The notes: generated by a model from the letters alone, not told the origin. DNA of 64,000 nt from Actinomyces sp. oral taxon 414 (GCF_001278845.1 NZ_CP012590.1:1302001-1366000); one strand, 5' to 3'. Positions 1 through 8,835 are shown, counted from the first letter of the stretch. Translations and numbers: made by a program.

Positions 1-1
1 C

Positions 2-688
2 GACCGGTTGACGGTGCGCTACTACCGGGGGGCCAACCACGGGCTCAAGCTCGGCAATTCCACGGACGGGCCGTTGGCCCCCGGCGTGGCGCGGGACCTG
101 GCCCGCTGGGTGCTGGGCCTGCCGGAGACGGCCGGCGCCGCCCCGCACGTGGCCGGGGCCACGCCCGTCCAGGACTTCTGGGCGCGTTCGCCGGGGCGGG
201 CCCGCTGGTACGCCTCGGGGGACCTCATGCTCACCGGCCTGGTGGGCGGGCCGGCCCTGCTGGCGGCCGCCGGGCTCGGGTGGGGGATCGGCCAGCTGCC
301 GCGCCTGCGGGGGCGCCGGGGGCTGCATCTGCCCGACCCCGTCGGCCGCTGGTCCGCCGCCCTGGGCCTGAGCGTCATCGCCTCCTGGGTGCTGTACCTG
401 GCCTACGTCCTGATGGTGGCCCGTCTGGCCACCTCCTACTCCTCCAACTGGCTGATCTCCTACGGCGGGTGGCTCGCCGCCCAGCTCATGGCGCTGGTCG
501 CCGTGGTCATTCTGGTCAAGCTCGTCGGGCGGATCTGGCTCATGCGGGGCCACCACCGCCGCGGGCGTCATGAGGGCGGGCGCTGGCTGACCGCGCCCAG
601 CGCGCTGGTACTCCTGTGCGTCCTGGCGGGGGCGGGAGTGCTGCTGGTGGCCCTGGCGTACTGGGGCCTGTTCCCCATGCTGCTGTGA
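2..688 (+). CDS. C-terminal part of an alpha/beta-hydrolase-like protein with a membrane tail (5' end outside window)
   Basis: The frame is open to the left edge, so the true start lies upstream; a TTG at 8 is only the first possible in-window start. The first ~60 residues contain GANHGLK, which resembles the catalytic-His loop near the end of alpha/beta hydrolases, followed by a helix that would close such a fold. About four hydrophobic segments follow, near residues 72-95, 118-140, 152-175 and 198-222 of the visible part. A hydrolase domain fused to a C-terminal membrane domain is the likeliest reading, but the nucleophile region is not in the window, so the enzyme class cannot be confirmed. 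Confidence 0.6.
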   Translation, partial: DRLTVRYYRGANHGLKLGNSTDGPLAPGVARDLARWVLGLPETAGAAPHVAGATPVQDFWARSPGRARWYASGDLMLTGLVGGPALLAAAGLGWGIGQLPRLRGRRGLHLPDPVGRWSAALGLSVIASWVLYLAYVLMVARLATSYSSNWLISYGGWLAAQLMALVAVVILVKLVGRIWLMRGHHRRGRHEGGRWLTAPSALVLLCVLAGAGVLLVALAYWGLFPMLL

Positions 689-826
689 ACGCCGGGCGGG
701 TCGGGTGCGCCGCGGATCCGGGCGGGCGGTCGGGCCCGCCCGCGGACCCGTACGCCTGCGGGCCGGGCCGCGCCCGGGGCACAATGAGCCGGACCCCACT
801 CACGCGCCCGACAGGAGAAGCCGAGC

Positions 827-3800
827 ATGCCGACACCGCTCCCGCAACCACCCGCCACGTCCCCCGAGCACGACGCCGCGCGCGCGTGCCCCGACGAGCT
901 GTGGGAGCTCGGCGTCCGCGCCGTCGAACGCGCCCGCCGGTGGGTGGAGGAGTCCGCCGACGAGCCCTCCCCGCGCAGCGCCGAGCTGCTCTCGCGCATA
1001 CTGGCCGACCCGGACGGGCTGGAGTTCACCACCCGCTTCGTCGACGACGTCGTGCGCCCCGCCGACCTCGACGTGGCCGGGGCGGCCCTGGCCCGCATGG
1101 CGGCTGGGCGCCGCGCCTTCCTGCCCGGGCCCCTGGCCGCCGCCCTGGGCCTGGGCGGGGCGGCCTCGCGCCTGGCCCCGCGCGCCGTCGCCTCCGCGGC
1201 CCGCCGCGTCTTCCGCGGCATCGTCGGCGACCTCGTCGTCGACGCCACCGATAAAGGACTCGGCCCGGCGCTGGCCCGCCTGCGCGCCGACGGCAACCGC
1301 CTCAATGTCAACCTCCTGGGGGAGGCGGTCCTGGGGGAGGCGGAGGCCGCCCGCCGCCTGGCCGAGGTCTCCCGCCTGGTGTCCCGCGACGACGTCGACT
1401 ACGTGTCCGTCAAGGTCTCGGCCGTCACCGGCCCCCACAACCCCTGGGGGTTCGAGGAGGTCGTCGCCCACGGCGTGGAGGCCCTCGGCCCCCTGTACCG
1501 CCTGGCCCGCGACCACGGCACCTTCCTCAACCTCGACATGGAGGACTACAAGGACCTGGACCTGACCATCGAGGTCTTCACCGCCATCCTCTCTCAGCCC
1601 GACCTGGCCGACTACGGGGCCGGCATTGTCCTGCAGGCCTACCTGCCCGACTCCCCGGCCGCCATGGAGCGCCTCCAGGACTGGGCGGGCCGGCGCGTGG
1701 CCGCCGGCGGGGCGCCCATCAAGGTGCGCGTGGTCAAGGGCGCGAACCTGTCCATGGAGAGGGTCGAGGCCGCCGTCCACGGCTGGGAGCTCGTCACCTG
1801 GCCCACCAAGCAGGCCACGGACACCAACTACAAGCGGATACTGGAGTGGGCCATGACCCCCGGGCGCACCCGCGCCGTCCGCCTGGGCGTGGCCGGCCAG
1901 AACCTGTTCGACATCGCCTTCGCCGTCGAGCTGCGCGCCGCCCGCGGCCTGGAGGAGGGCGACGCCGTGGAGTTCGAGATGCTCTCGGGCATGGCCACCG
2001 GCCTGCAGGCGGTGGTGCGCCGCGAAGTCGGCCACCTCCTGCTGTACGTGCCCGTGGTGGACCCGGGCGAGTTCGACGTCGCCATCTCCTACCTGGTGCG
2101 CCGCCTGGAGGAGAACGCGGCACCGGAGAACTTCATGTCCGGGGTCTTCGACATCGCCTCCGACCCGGCCGTCTTCGACCGCGAGCGCGACCGCTTCCTG
2201 GCCTCCCTGGCCGACGTCGACCCCGCCGCCCCCGCCCCCGGCCCCAATCGCACCCAGGACCGGCTCGCCGAGGCGGCCGCCGGGCCCGGTCAGATCACGG
2301 GCACCGCCTCCGAGCGGGCTCACCGCTCCTTCGCGTCGACCCCCGATTCCGACCCGGCGCTGGCCGCCAACCGCCAGTGGGCGCGCGACATCGCCGCCGC
2401 CGTGCCCGACTCCACCCGCGGGGCCGAGGCGGTGCGCGCATCCGCCGCCGCCCTGGCCGGCCCCGACGACGTCGACGCCCTCGTCGCGTCCCTGGCGGGG
2501 GCCAGCGCCGCCTGGCGGGGCCGGGGCGCCGTGGAGCGGGCCGCCGTCCTCCAGCGGGTCGGCGACGTGCTGGCGGCCCGGCGCGGCGAGCTCATCGAGG
2601 TGGCGGCCGCCGAGACCGGCAAGACGATCGACCAGGCCGACCCGGAGGTCAGCGAGGCCATTGACTTCTGCCGCCACTACGCCGAGCTGTCCTTGCAGCT
2701 GGAGGACCCGACCTTCATGTGCTCGGCCCGTTTCGAGCCCGTGGAGGTCACGGTGGTGGCCTCCCCGTGGAACTTCCCGCTGGCCATCCCCGCCGGCGGG
2801 GTCGCCGCGGCCCTGGCCTCGGGCTCGACGGCGGTCCTCAAGCCCGCCCCGCCGGCGCGCCGCTGCGCGGCCGAGCTGGTGCGCGCCTTCCACGACGCGG
2901 GCGTGCCCGAGGACGTCCTGGCCCTGGCGGCCGTCGAGGACGGGGAGGTCTCCCGCCACCTGGTCGTCCACGACGGGGTGGGGCGGGTCATCCTCACCGG
3001 CTCCTACGACACGGCCCGCCTGTTCCGCTCCTGGAGGCCGGACATGCGCCTGCTGGGGGAGACCAGCGGCAAGAACGCCATGATCGTCACCCCCTCGGCG
3101 GACCCGGACCTGGCGGTGCGCGACGTGGTCTCCTCGGCCTTCGCCCACGCCGGCCAGAAGTGCTCGGCCGCCTCGCTGCTCATCCTCGTGGGCTCGGCGG
3201 GCCGCTCGCCGCGCATCCCCCGCCAGCTGGTGGACGCCGCGAGCTCGCTGCGGGTCAAGGCGCCCTCCCACCTGGACTCCCAGGTCGGCCCCGTCGTCGT
3301 GCCCGACGACCCCAAGGCCCTGCGGGGCCTGACGCGACTGGGGGAGGGCGAGCACTGGGTGCTGGCCCCCGAGCACCTGGGCGGCGGGCTGTGGCGCCCG
3401 GGCATTCGCGTGGGCGTGACGCCCGGCAGCGAGTTCCACCTCACCGAGTACTTCGCCCCGGTGCTGGGCGTCATGCGGGTGGACACGCTCCAGGAGGCGA
3501 TCGAGGCCGTCAACGCCACCGATTACGGGCTGACCTCGGGCCTGCAGACCCTGGACGCCGACGAGCTGGCCGTGTGGCTGGAGGGCGTGGAGGCCGGCAA
3601 TCTCTACGTCAACCGCTCCATCACCGGCGCCATTGTGCGCCGTCAGCCCTTCGGCGGCTGGAAGCGCTCGGCGATCGGCTCGACGACGAAGGCCGGCGGC
3701 CCCTCCTACCTGCTGGGCCTGGGGGAGGTCGTGCCCGCCGGGCGGGGCGGGGCGCGTCCGCCGGTCGGCTCGGATCTGCGCGTGCGCCTGAGCCGCGGGG

Positions 3801-4408
3801 TGGGCGCCCTGTACGACGCCGTGCGCTCCGGCCTGGGCCACGACGACGCCGCCTTCCTCCACGAGGCGCTGCTGGCCGACGCCCGGGCCTGGGAGAGCAC
3901 CTACGGGCGGGGCCGGGACGTGACCGGCCTGGCCTGCGAGCGCAATGTGCTGCGCTACCGGCCCGCGACGGCGGTGGTGCGGGCCGAGCCGGGCACGAGT
4001 CCGGCGGATCTGGTGCGCGTCCTGGCCGCGGGCGTGCTCGCCGGCGGGACGATCGGCCTGTCGCTGGCGGAGCAGCCCTCGGCCGGGCTGCGCGGCGCCC
4101 TGCTGGACGCCGGGGTGGACGTGGACGTCGAGGCCCCGGCCGTGTGGGAGGCCCGCCTGGCGGACCTGGGCGCCTCGGGCGAACTGGGGTTGCGGGTGCG
4201 CATTATCGGCCCGCGCCACCAGAGCGGCGCCGAGCGTTGGCGGGAGGCGAGCCGGGCCACTTCCGGCAGCCCCGACGTGGCCCTGTACACCGGGGCGGTG
4301 ACCGGTAACCCGCACTGCGAGCTCCTGCCCTTCGTGCGCGAGCAGTCCGTGACGGTCACAGCCCACCGCTTCGGCACCCCGCTGGATCTGGCGGCCGGGC
4401 TGCTGTGA
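827..4408 (+). CDS. putA: Bifunctional proline dehydrogenase / L-glutamate-5-semialdehyde dehydrogenase PutA
   Basis: PutA oxidises proline to P5C with FAD and then glutamate semialdehyde to glutamate with NAD+. The 1193-residue product has the proline dehydrogenase barrel first (about 80-440; NVNLLGEAVLGE, LDMEDYKDLDLT, RVVKGANLSMERVEA). The aldehyde dehydrogenase domain follows (about 500-980): SPWNFPLAIPAGGVAA for NAD binding, Glu745 in LGETSGKN and catalytic Cys779 in AGQKCSAAS. The last ~200 residues match the extra C-terminal ALDH-superfamily-like region of long PutA forms. No N-terminal DNA-binding domain is seen, so it is probably not self-regulating. The ATG at 827 follows AGGAGA at 813-818. 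Confidence 0.95.
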   Translation: MPTPLPQPPATSPEHDAARACPDELWELGVRAVERARRWVEESADEPSPRSAELLSRILADPDGLEFTTRFVDDVVRPADLDVAGAALARMAAGRRAFLPGPLAAALGLGGAASRLAPRAVASAARRVFRGIVGDLVVDATDKGLGPALARLRADGNRLNVNLLGEAVLGEAEAARRLAEVSRLVSRDDVDYVSVKVSAVTGPHNPWGFEEVVAHGVEALGPLYRLARDHGTFLNLDMEDYKDLDLTIEVFTAILSQPDLADYGAGIVLQAYLPDSPAAMERLQDWAGRRVAAGGAPIKVRVVKGANLSMERVEAAVHGWELVTWPTKQATDTNYKRILEWAMTPGRTRAVRLGVAGQNLFDIAFAVELRAARGLEEGDAVEFEMLSGMATGLQAVVRREVGHLLLYVPVVDPGEFDVAISYLVRRLEENAAPENFMSGVFDIASDPAVFDRERDRFLASLADVDPAAPAPGPNRTQDRLAEAAAGPGQITGTASERAHRSFASTPDSDPALAANRQWARDIAAAVPDSTRGAEAVRASAAALAGPDDVDALVASLAGASAAWRGRGAVERAAVLQRVGDVLAARRGELIEVAAAETGKTIDQADPEVSEAIDFCRHYAELSLQLEDPTFMCSARFEPVEVTVVASPWNFPLAIPAGGVAAALASGSTAVLKPAPPARRCAAELVRAFHDAGVPEDVLALAAVEDGEVSRHLVVHDGVGRVILTGSYDTARLFRSWRPDMRLLGETSGKNAMIVTPSADPDLAVRDVVSSAFAHAGQKCSAASLLILVGSAGRSPRIPRQLVDAASSLRVKAPSHLDSQVGPVVVPDDPKALRGLTRLGEGEHWVLAPEHLGGGLWRPGIRVGVTPGSEFHLTEYFAPVLGVMRVDTLQEAIEAVNATDYGLTSGLQTLDADELAVWLEGVEAGNLYVNRSITGAIVRRQPFGGWKRSAIGSTTKAGGPSYLLGLGEVVPAGRGGARPPVGSDLRVRLSRGVGALYDAVRSGLGHDDAAFLHEALLADARAWESTYGRGRDVTGLACERNVLRYRPATAVVRAEPGTSPADLVRVLAAGVLAGGTIGLSLAEQPSAGLRGALLDAGVDVDVEAPAVWEARLADLGASGELGLRVRIIGPRHQSGAERWREASRATSGSPDVALYTGAVTGNPHCELLPFVREQSVTVTAHRFGTPLDLAAGLL

Positions 4409-4442
4409 GCCGGGCGGCGCCGCCGCGCGTTCATTTCCGTTG

Positions 4443-4790
4443 TTACAGCGCGAGGTGGAGCCTGAGCGCGGCGTCAAGGAGCGCCATGAACTCGGTGGGC
4501 AGCCGTCCGATGACCCGGCCGAGCCTCTGGACGGCGACGGAGCGCACCTGTTCGGCCTGGGCCTTGGAGTCCCGCGACAAGCCGGTCATCTCCGCCGGGA
4601 GAAGAACCTGGAAGGGCAGGACGCGCTCCGTCGAGCTCGTGATCGGCACGATCGTGACGACGCCCCGCCCCAGCATTGCCGCGGTGGCGTTGGCGTCGTC
4701 GTTGCTTACGATCACGGCCGGTCGACGCTTGTCCGCCTCACTGCCGACGACGGGCTCGAGGTTCACCACGCGGATCTCACCGCGCAGCAT
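4443..4790 (-). CDS. MazF/PemK-type endoribonuclease toxin
   Basis: The product is 115 aa, normal for MazF. It begins MLRGEIRVVNLEP, the first strand of the family, then has KRRPAVIVSND and ITSSTERVLPFQVLLPA. MazF toxins cut mRNA at short motifs unless bound by their antitoxin. An ATG at 4805 is also in frame, but the one at 4790 is preceded by GAGGA at good spacing and gives the usual N-terminus. The gene overlaps the 3' end of the antitoxin gene by 14 bp, so the two are translationally coupled. Target sequence and activity cannot be read from the DNA. Confidence 0.9.
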   Translation of the reverse strand: MLRGEIRVVNLEPVVGSEADKRRPAVIVSNDDANATAAMLGRGVVTIVPITSSTERVLPFQVLLPAEMTGLSRDSKAQAEQVRSVAVQRLGRVIGRLPTEFMALLDAALRLHLAL

Positions 4791-5025
4791 GGTTGTCCTC
4801 GTCATCCCCGTCCAGGCCGTCGGCGACGGTGCTCTCCCAGTCCGACGCGGTGCCGGAGTCGTCCCATTCCCGCCACGCCAGCGCGTACGCCTCCCGCAGA
4901 TCCTTCCGGTGAAGACGGCGGATCGCGGTCCGGACCCCGGCCGATCTCGACGCGAGCCCCTCGCGCTCGACGTACCGGTCGAGGATCTCCAGGTCTGCCT
5001 GATCCAGGCTCACGCTTACTTTCAT
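4777..5025 (-). CDS. MazE-like / ribbon-helix-helix antitoxin
   Basis: The 82-aa product starts MKVSVSLDQADLEILDRYV, the strand-helix pattern of ribbon-helix-helix DNA-binding antitoxins. It then has a basic helix (AGVRTAIRRLHRKDL) and an acidic, Trp-containing tail ending in DGLDGDDEDNHAAR. Such a tail usually wraps the toxin while the N-terminus binds the operon promoter. It lies directly upstream of, and overlaps, the MazF-type gene, which is the usual antitoxin-toxin order. The ATG at 5025 is the first start giving the RHH fold; longer in-frame extensions upstream have no family character. Confidence 0.85.
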   Translation of the reverse strand: MKVSVSLDQADLEILDRYVEREGLASRSAGVRTAIRRLHRKDLREAYALAWREWDDSGTASDWESTVADGLDGDDEDNHAAR

Positions 5026-5162
5026 ACCCGGAATGCTACCTTCTTCACTCTTCGTGTCCCACCACGAGGCGGGAAGGGCTCGGCGTCTTCCGGCGCGAAC
5101 CCGGCGGGTGGCGGCCGGACGGTGGGGCGGGGCGCGGGACGGCGTCGGCGCCGTCGGCCGGC

Positions 5163-5915
5163 TCATATTCCCATGAAGCCGAGCGCCATCATCGGCGCGA
5201 CGCCACTGAAGATGTTGACGATCCAGTGGGCGATGGTGATCTGCGCCAGTCGTTGCTGCCGATGGACGATGATGCTGGCGGTGGCGCCCCACGCCAGGAA
5301 CATGAAGAAGTAGATGATCATGCCGCGAACATTCCCGGCGAACATCATGTGCTGCAGGCCGAACAATATGTTCGTGACCAGGGTGGCGATGACGGGGCCG
5401 CCGCGCCCGGTCAGACCGCTCTGCAGCCAGCCGCGGTACATGATCTCCTCGATCGGCGCGTTGATGAGGAAGACGATTGCGCCGAAGAAGCTCACGCCCG
5501 ATACGACCCCGGCGGGCAGTGACGGGCTTGATTTTGCGAAGACCTGCTCGAAGTGCTGGAACATGTCGGCGCCGAACAGGGAGTACATCGATATCATGAT
5601 GACGATCATCATCGGGATGTAGGCGACGACCACCCACAGGAATCCCCAGGCGATGTCACCGCCGAGGCGGCGCCCCTCAATACCGAGATAGTCCCGGACC
5701 GAGACGCGATACCGCCGAAAAGTGCGCCAGATGACGACGCCGCAGACGATGTTGACAAACGGGAAATAGAGCGCATCCAGTGGCGGGAAATCGTTGCCGG
5801 CACCGGTCAGCCTGAGCGTGAGGCATGTCGCGGCCGCCAGTATGGCCATGACGGTCAGGCGAATGAGCACCAGGCGGAACGGCCTGGCCTGCTGGGCGAC
5901 GAGCAAGTCGTTCAT
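5163..5915 (-). CDS. CPBP (CAAX/Abi-type) intramembrane metalloprotease
   Basis: This is a 250-aa membrane protein with about seven hydrophobic segments. The CPBP signature is complete: EEIMYRGWLQ (the EExxxR motif), FGLQHMM for the second metal-binding His, and ITIAHWIVN for the third. Bacterial members cleave membrane substrates or act in bacteriocin self-immunity; the substrate here is unknown. The gene lies 137 bp upstream of the toxin-antitoxin pair on the same strand, too far to claim a shared operon. The sequence around the gene is slightly less GC-rich than its neighbours, compatible with acquisition. Confidence 0.85.
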   Translation of the reverse strand: MNDLLVAQQARPFRLVLIRLTVMAILAAATCLTLRLTGAGNDFPPLDALYFPFVNIVCGVVIWRTFRRYRVSVRDYLGIEGRRLGGDIAWGFLWVVVAYIPMMIVIMISMYSLFGADMFQHFEQVFAKSSPSLPAGVVSGVSFFGAIVFLINAPIEEIMYRGWLQSGLTGRGGPVIATLVTNILFGLQHMMFAGNVRGMIIYFFMFLAWGATASIIVHRQQRLAQITIAHWIVNIFSGVAPMMALGFMGI

Positions 5916-6075
5916 ATTGAAATCCTAACGCAGGAGGAAGGGTTACGGCCGAGTCGGAGGGAACGATCCTGAATGCGCGGAAGCAGCGCCCGAAAAATGC
6001 ATCCCGGATGTCCCCGCAGCAGCCTCGCCCTCCGGCGCGAGCCCGGCCGGCGGGGCGCGGCGCGGGGGCGACGGC

Positions 6076-6300
6076 TCACGTCAGGCGGGGGAACTCCTCC
6101 AGGGAGAAGACCGACTCCACGGGCACGTCGAAGTAGCGGGCGATGCGCAGGGCCAGGTGGAGGGAGGGCGCGTACTCGCCGCGCTCGAGGTAGCCCACCG
6201 TCTGGTAGTGGACGCCCAGCGCCTCGGCGAGCTCGCGGCGGCTCACCCGCCGGTCGGCGCGCAGCACCGCGATCCGGTTGTGCACGACGTCGTCGGACAT
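6076..6300 (-). CDS. XRE-family helix-turn-helix regulator
   Basis: This is a 74-aa single-domain DNA-binding protein. RRELAEALGVHYQTVGYLERG is the helix-turn-helix and FDVPVESVFSLEEF the typical closing segment of small Cro/CI-like regulators that accompany ABC transporters. Its ATG overlaps the permease stop codon (TGATG at 6298-6302), so it is the last gene of a three-gene operon. It probably controls that operon through the inverted repeat at 8020-8061; this is inference. Confidence 0.85.
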   Translation of the reverse strand: MSDDVVHNRIAVLRADRRVSRRELAEALGVHYQTVGYLERGEYAPSLHLALRIARYFDVPVESVFSLEEFPRLT

Positions 6301-7145
6301 CACAGGCCCGTCTGGGAGCGGATGGTGGACTGCACGCGCGTCAGGCTGCCGATCGTCTCCTTGCGGAAGCTGCGCCGCACGACGAACGAGGCCCCCGCGA
6401 AGCCGAGGACGGTCCAGGCCGCCAGGATCGCGAGAGCGAGCGCCGGGGAGAAGGCCCCGCCCACCTCCCACGAGGGGTCGCCCACCAGCGCCCACCGGGT
6501 CAGGTGCCCCGACCAGTACGTGGGCAGCGCCAGCTGAACCGCCTGGACCCAGGAGGGGAGCCGGTCCATGGGCATGAAGAAGCCGCTCGTGCCGATGAGG
6601 GCGAAGACGGGCAGGTAGGAGACCATGAAGCTGTAGAGGCCCCGGGCGAGGGCCCCGGCGAGGAACCCCAGCGGGGCCGTGGCGACGGCGGACATCACGA
6701 TGAGGGGCAGGCAGGCCAGCACCCGGGAGGCGCTCAGGGGCAGGGCCTCGACGAAGAGGGCCCCGCCGAGCAGGATCGCGGCCTGGTAGGCGATGGTCTG
6801 CGTGATCGCGGACATCGTCTTGCCGATCGTCCACGTCAGGGGCCCGTGGGGCAGGATGCGCACCCGCAGGAGGGCTCCGCCGATGCGGTCGGTGTAGGCC
6901 TCGCCGGCGATCTGCAGGGTGATGAAGCAGCTGATCACGCCGATGCTGCTGGCGAGGAACATGGGGCCGAAAGCCGCATGGGCCTCGGCGGATGCCTGGG
7001 TGGCCCGGCCGACCAGGACGAAGCCGGCGGTGGTGATCAGCAGCGAGGCGCACTTTCCGGCGAGGCCCGCTCGCAGATCCGTGACCGCCTGGCGGCTGGC
7101 GGCCCGCAGGACGGCGGGGGCGGTGCGGACGAAGGGAGTGCTCAT
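6300..7145 (-). CDS. ABC-2 type exporter permease
   Basis: The 281-aa protein has about six hydrophobic segments in the layout of ABC-2 permeases, including SSIGVISCFITLQIAGEA and FALIGTSGFFMPMDRLP, the conserved loop before the last helices. It should form the membrane channel for the ATPase encoded just upstream. Start (7145) and ATPase stop overlap as ATGA, so the two are translationally coupled. The substrate is unknown: drug, peptide or lipid export are all possible. Confidence 0.85.
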   Translation of the reverse strand: MSTPFVRTAPAVLRAASRQAVTDLRAGLAGKCASLLITTAGFVLVGRATQASAEAHAAFGPMFLASSIGVISCFITLQIAGEAYTDRIGGALLRVRILPHGPLTWTIGKTMSAITQTIAYQAAILLGGALFVEALPLSASRVLACLPLIVMSAVATAPLGFLAGALARGLYSFMVSYLPVFALIGTSGFFMPMDRLPSWVQAVQLALPTYWSGHLTRWALVGDPSWEVGGAFSPALALAILAAWTVLGFAGASFVVRRSFRKETIGSLTRVQSTIRSQTGL

Positions 7146-7999
7146 GAACGGGGCTCCTTGTTGACGTTGACGAGGGAGAGGTAGGTCTCCTCCAGGGTTG
7201 GGCGGGTGATGGTCAGCCCTGTGACGGCGTCGAGGTCGAGCCCCTTGACGAAGCGCTCGGGGGAGCGGGTGGTGTGGACGTGGCGGGCGCCGCCTTCGAT
7301 CCAGGTGATCTCGGCGCCGCGGTCGAGGCGCTCGCGCAGCGCGGTGACCGTGCCGTCGGCGATGATGCGCCCCTCGTTCATAATGAGCACGCGCGAGGCC
7401 AGGCGCTCGGCCTCGGCCAGGTCGTGGGTGGTCATGACGATGGTGGCGTCCTCGTCGACCCGGGCCAGGATGAGATCGTGCAGGCGCGCCTTGGAGACCG
7501 GGTCCAGGCCGGTGGTCGGCTCGTCCAGGACGAGGAGCTCGGGCGCGGCCATGAGGGCGGCCGCGAAGTCGACGGTGCGCCGCTGCCCGCCCGACAGGCG
7601 CGACAGGCGCGAGCCGGCCTTGTCGGTCAGGCCGACGGCGTCGAGCGCCTCCTCGACAGTGCTCACCCGGCTCGCCGTCGTCAGCTGGACCGAGCGGATC
7701 CACTCCAGCTGGTCCTTCACCCGCCACTTGGGGTGGTCGGTCCAGCTCTGCTGCACCAGCCCGACCCTGGCCCAGAAATCGGCGCCGGCGCGGCGCGGGT
7801 CGGTGCCGAGCACGCGCACGGTGCCGCTGGTCGGGGTCAGCGAGCCGAGCAGATTCTCCACCAGGGTCGTCTTACCCACGCCGTTGGGCCCGAGCAGGCA
7901 GACGACCTCGCCCGCCTCGACCGACAGGTCGAGGCCGCGCAGAACCGGGGCGGTTCCGTAGGAGAACTCGAGGTTCTCGACGGTGATGACAGGGGGCAT
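7142..7999 (-). CDS. ABC transporter ATP-binding protein
   Basis: The 285-aa protein has a full nucleotide-binding domain: Walker A GPNGVGKTT near residue 38, signature LSGGQRRTVDFAAALM, Walker B LLVLDEPTTGLDP and switch His in TTHDLAEAERLA. The C-terminal ~60 residues resemble the regulatory tail of ABC-2 exporter ATPases. It is the first gene of the ATPase-permease-XRE operon. The ATG at 7999 is preceded by GAGGAGG at 8005-8011 (minus strand). Confidence 0.92.
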   Translation of the reverse strand: MPPVITVENLEFSYGTAPVLRGLDLSVEAGEVVCLLGPNGVGKTTLVENLLGSLTPTSGTVRVLGTDPRRAGADFWARVGLVQQSWTDHPKWRVKDQLEWIRSVQLTTASRVSTVEEALDAVGLTDKAGSRLSRLSGGQRRTVDFAAALMAAPELLVLDEPTTGLDPVSKARLHDLILARVDEDATIVMTTHDLAEAERLASRVLIMNEGRIIADGTVTALRERLDRGAEITWIEGGARHVHTTRSPERFVKGLDLDAVTGLTITRPTLEETYLSLVNVNKEPRS

Positions 8000-8019
8000 A
8001 CGGGCCTCCTCGTAGGTGC

Positions 8020-8061
8020 ACTACTGCATGTAGCAGGTATGCTATGCATCAATGCAGTAGT
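8020..8061. promoter_or_regulatory. Inverted-repeat operator candidate upstream of the ABC-XRE operon
   Basis: A perfect 10-bp inverted repeat, ACTACTGCAT at 8020-8029 and ATGCAGTAGT at 8052-8061, flanks 22 bp that hold further TGCAT/ATGCA half-sites. It lies 21 bp upstream of the ATPase start, where a promoter is expected. The XRE protein at the operon end is the natural candidate ligand. Confidence 0.55.
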
Positions 8062-8299
8062 TCGTCAATGTGCGTCGGTCCGGCCGCGCATGGGTCGACG
8101 CCGCACCCAGCAGGCCCGCTCGTCGGGGCGCCCGCGGCCGGGCCCCCGCCACGAGCCCGGCTCCGGGTCCGGGTCGCGGTGTCGGGAGGGTCCCGCCGCG
8201 GGCCCTCCCGGTCCGAGTGGTCAGATTCGACGGGCGCTCCGCACATTCGACGAGAGGCCGTTGCTCGCACCCCCAGCTTGTCTAGTCTGTTGGACTTGA
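8062..8299. other. Intergenic region without recognised gene
   Basis: GC-rich spacer between the ABC operon promoter and the hicA remnant. I see no convincing ORF or RNA gene. A TAGTCT hexamer at 8283-8288 could be a -10 site for the hicA/hicB region. Confidence 0.4.
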
Positions 8300-8452
8300 T
8301 TCATCCATGACGATAGACTTAATACCCTCGCCGAGGGTGGCAGTCACACCCGGGTTCAGATCGGAAGAACCGTCACCTATGTTCCTCGCCACTCGGAGAT
8401 CAACGAGTTCACCGCTAAGGCCATCATCAAACAAGCAGGAGGTAGGGTGTGA
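8300..8452 (+). pseudogene. Truncated HicA-type mRNA interferase (toxin remnant)
   Basis: Reading from 8300 to the stop at 8450-8452 gives LAEGGSHTRVQIGRT, then TYVPRHSEINEFTAKAIIKQ, the catalytic-His and C-terminal half of actinobacterial HicA toxins. The N-terminal helix (usually like MKRRDLI) is missing: this frame is closed by TGA at 8297 and has no start codon. An ATG at 8307 in another frame reads MTIDLI, suggesting that an internal deletion fused the old start to the wrong frame. The stop overlaps the GTG of the next gene, as in an intact hicAB operon. A sequencing error is possible but would have to restore about 20 missing codons. Confidence 0.7.
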
Positions 8453-8817
8453 GCAACGATATCGAAGTCACTGCCACTCGCAGCGGCGGATGGTGGGCCA
8501 TCGAGTTCGCCACCGGGGCCGGTATCAGATACACTCAGGCCCGCCGCCTCGACCAGGTTGAGGGCATGGTCCGCGATATCTGCAATATGGACGGCGTACC
8601 GGTGGACAACATCCATATCTCCCCCGTCGTGGATCCGGCCGCCCAGGAGGCTATCGCCGCGTACCAGGACGCCTCCCGGGCCGTTCAGGAGGCCCGGAAG
8701 GCGTATGCCGAGGCGTCCAGTCGTACGGCGACGCTCCTTCGCGGCGAGGGACTGACCGTCAGAGACATCTCCGTGTTCATGGGGATCTCGCCCCAGCGCG
8801 TCTCGCAACTGATCTGA
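8449..8817 (+). CDS. HicB-like antitoxin with C-terminal helix-turn-helix
   Basis: The 122-aa product has an N-terminal part like the HicB partial RNase H fold (SGGWWAIEF, then TQARRLDQVEGMVRDICNMDG). A helical Ala/Gln-rich linker (about 68-92) and a terminal HTH (GLTVRDISVFMGISPQRVSQL) follow. HicB antitoxins bind HicA and repress their own promoter. The GTG at 8449 follows AGGAGG at 8437-8442 and overlaps the hicA stop. With the toxin gene apparently broken, this antitoxin is an orphan; retention of an intact frame suggests recent toxin loss or cross-neutralisation of another HicA. Confidence 0.75.
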   Translation: MSNDIEVTATRSGGWWAIEFATGAGIRYTQARRLDQVEGMVRDICNMDGVPVDNIHISPVVDPAAQEAIAAYQDASRAVQEARKAYAEASSRTATLLRGEGLTVRDISVFMGISPQRVSQLI

Positions 8818-8835
8818 CTCCGAGTCGTGGAGGCG

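Noticed and set aside
800..4477. 1225-codon open frame on the minus strand opposite putA
   Set aside because: It is low-complexity Gly/Ala/Arg/His protein with no family pattern; the plus-strand PutA has clear motifs. High GC makes long shadow frames.
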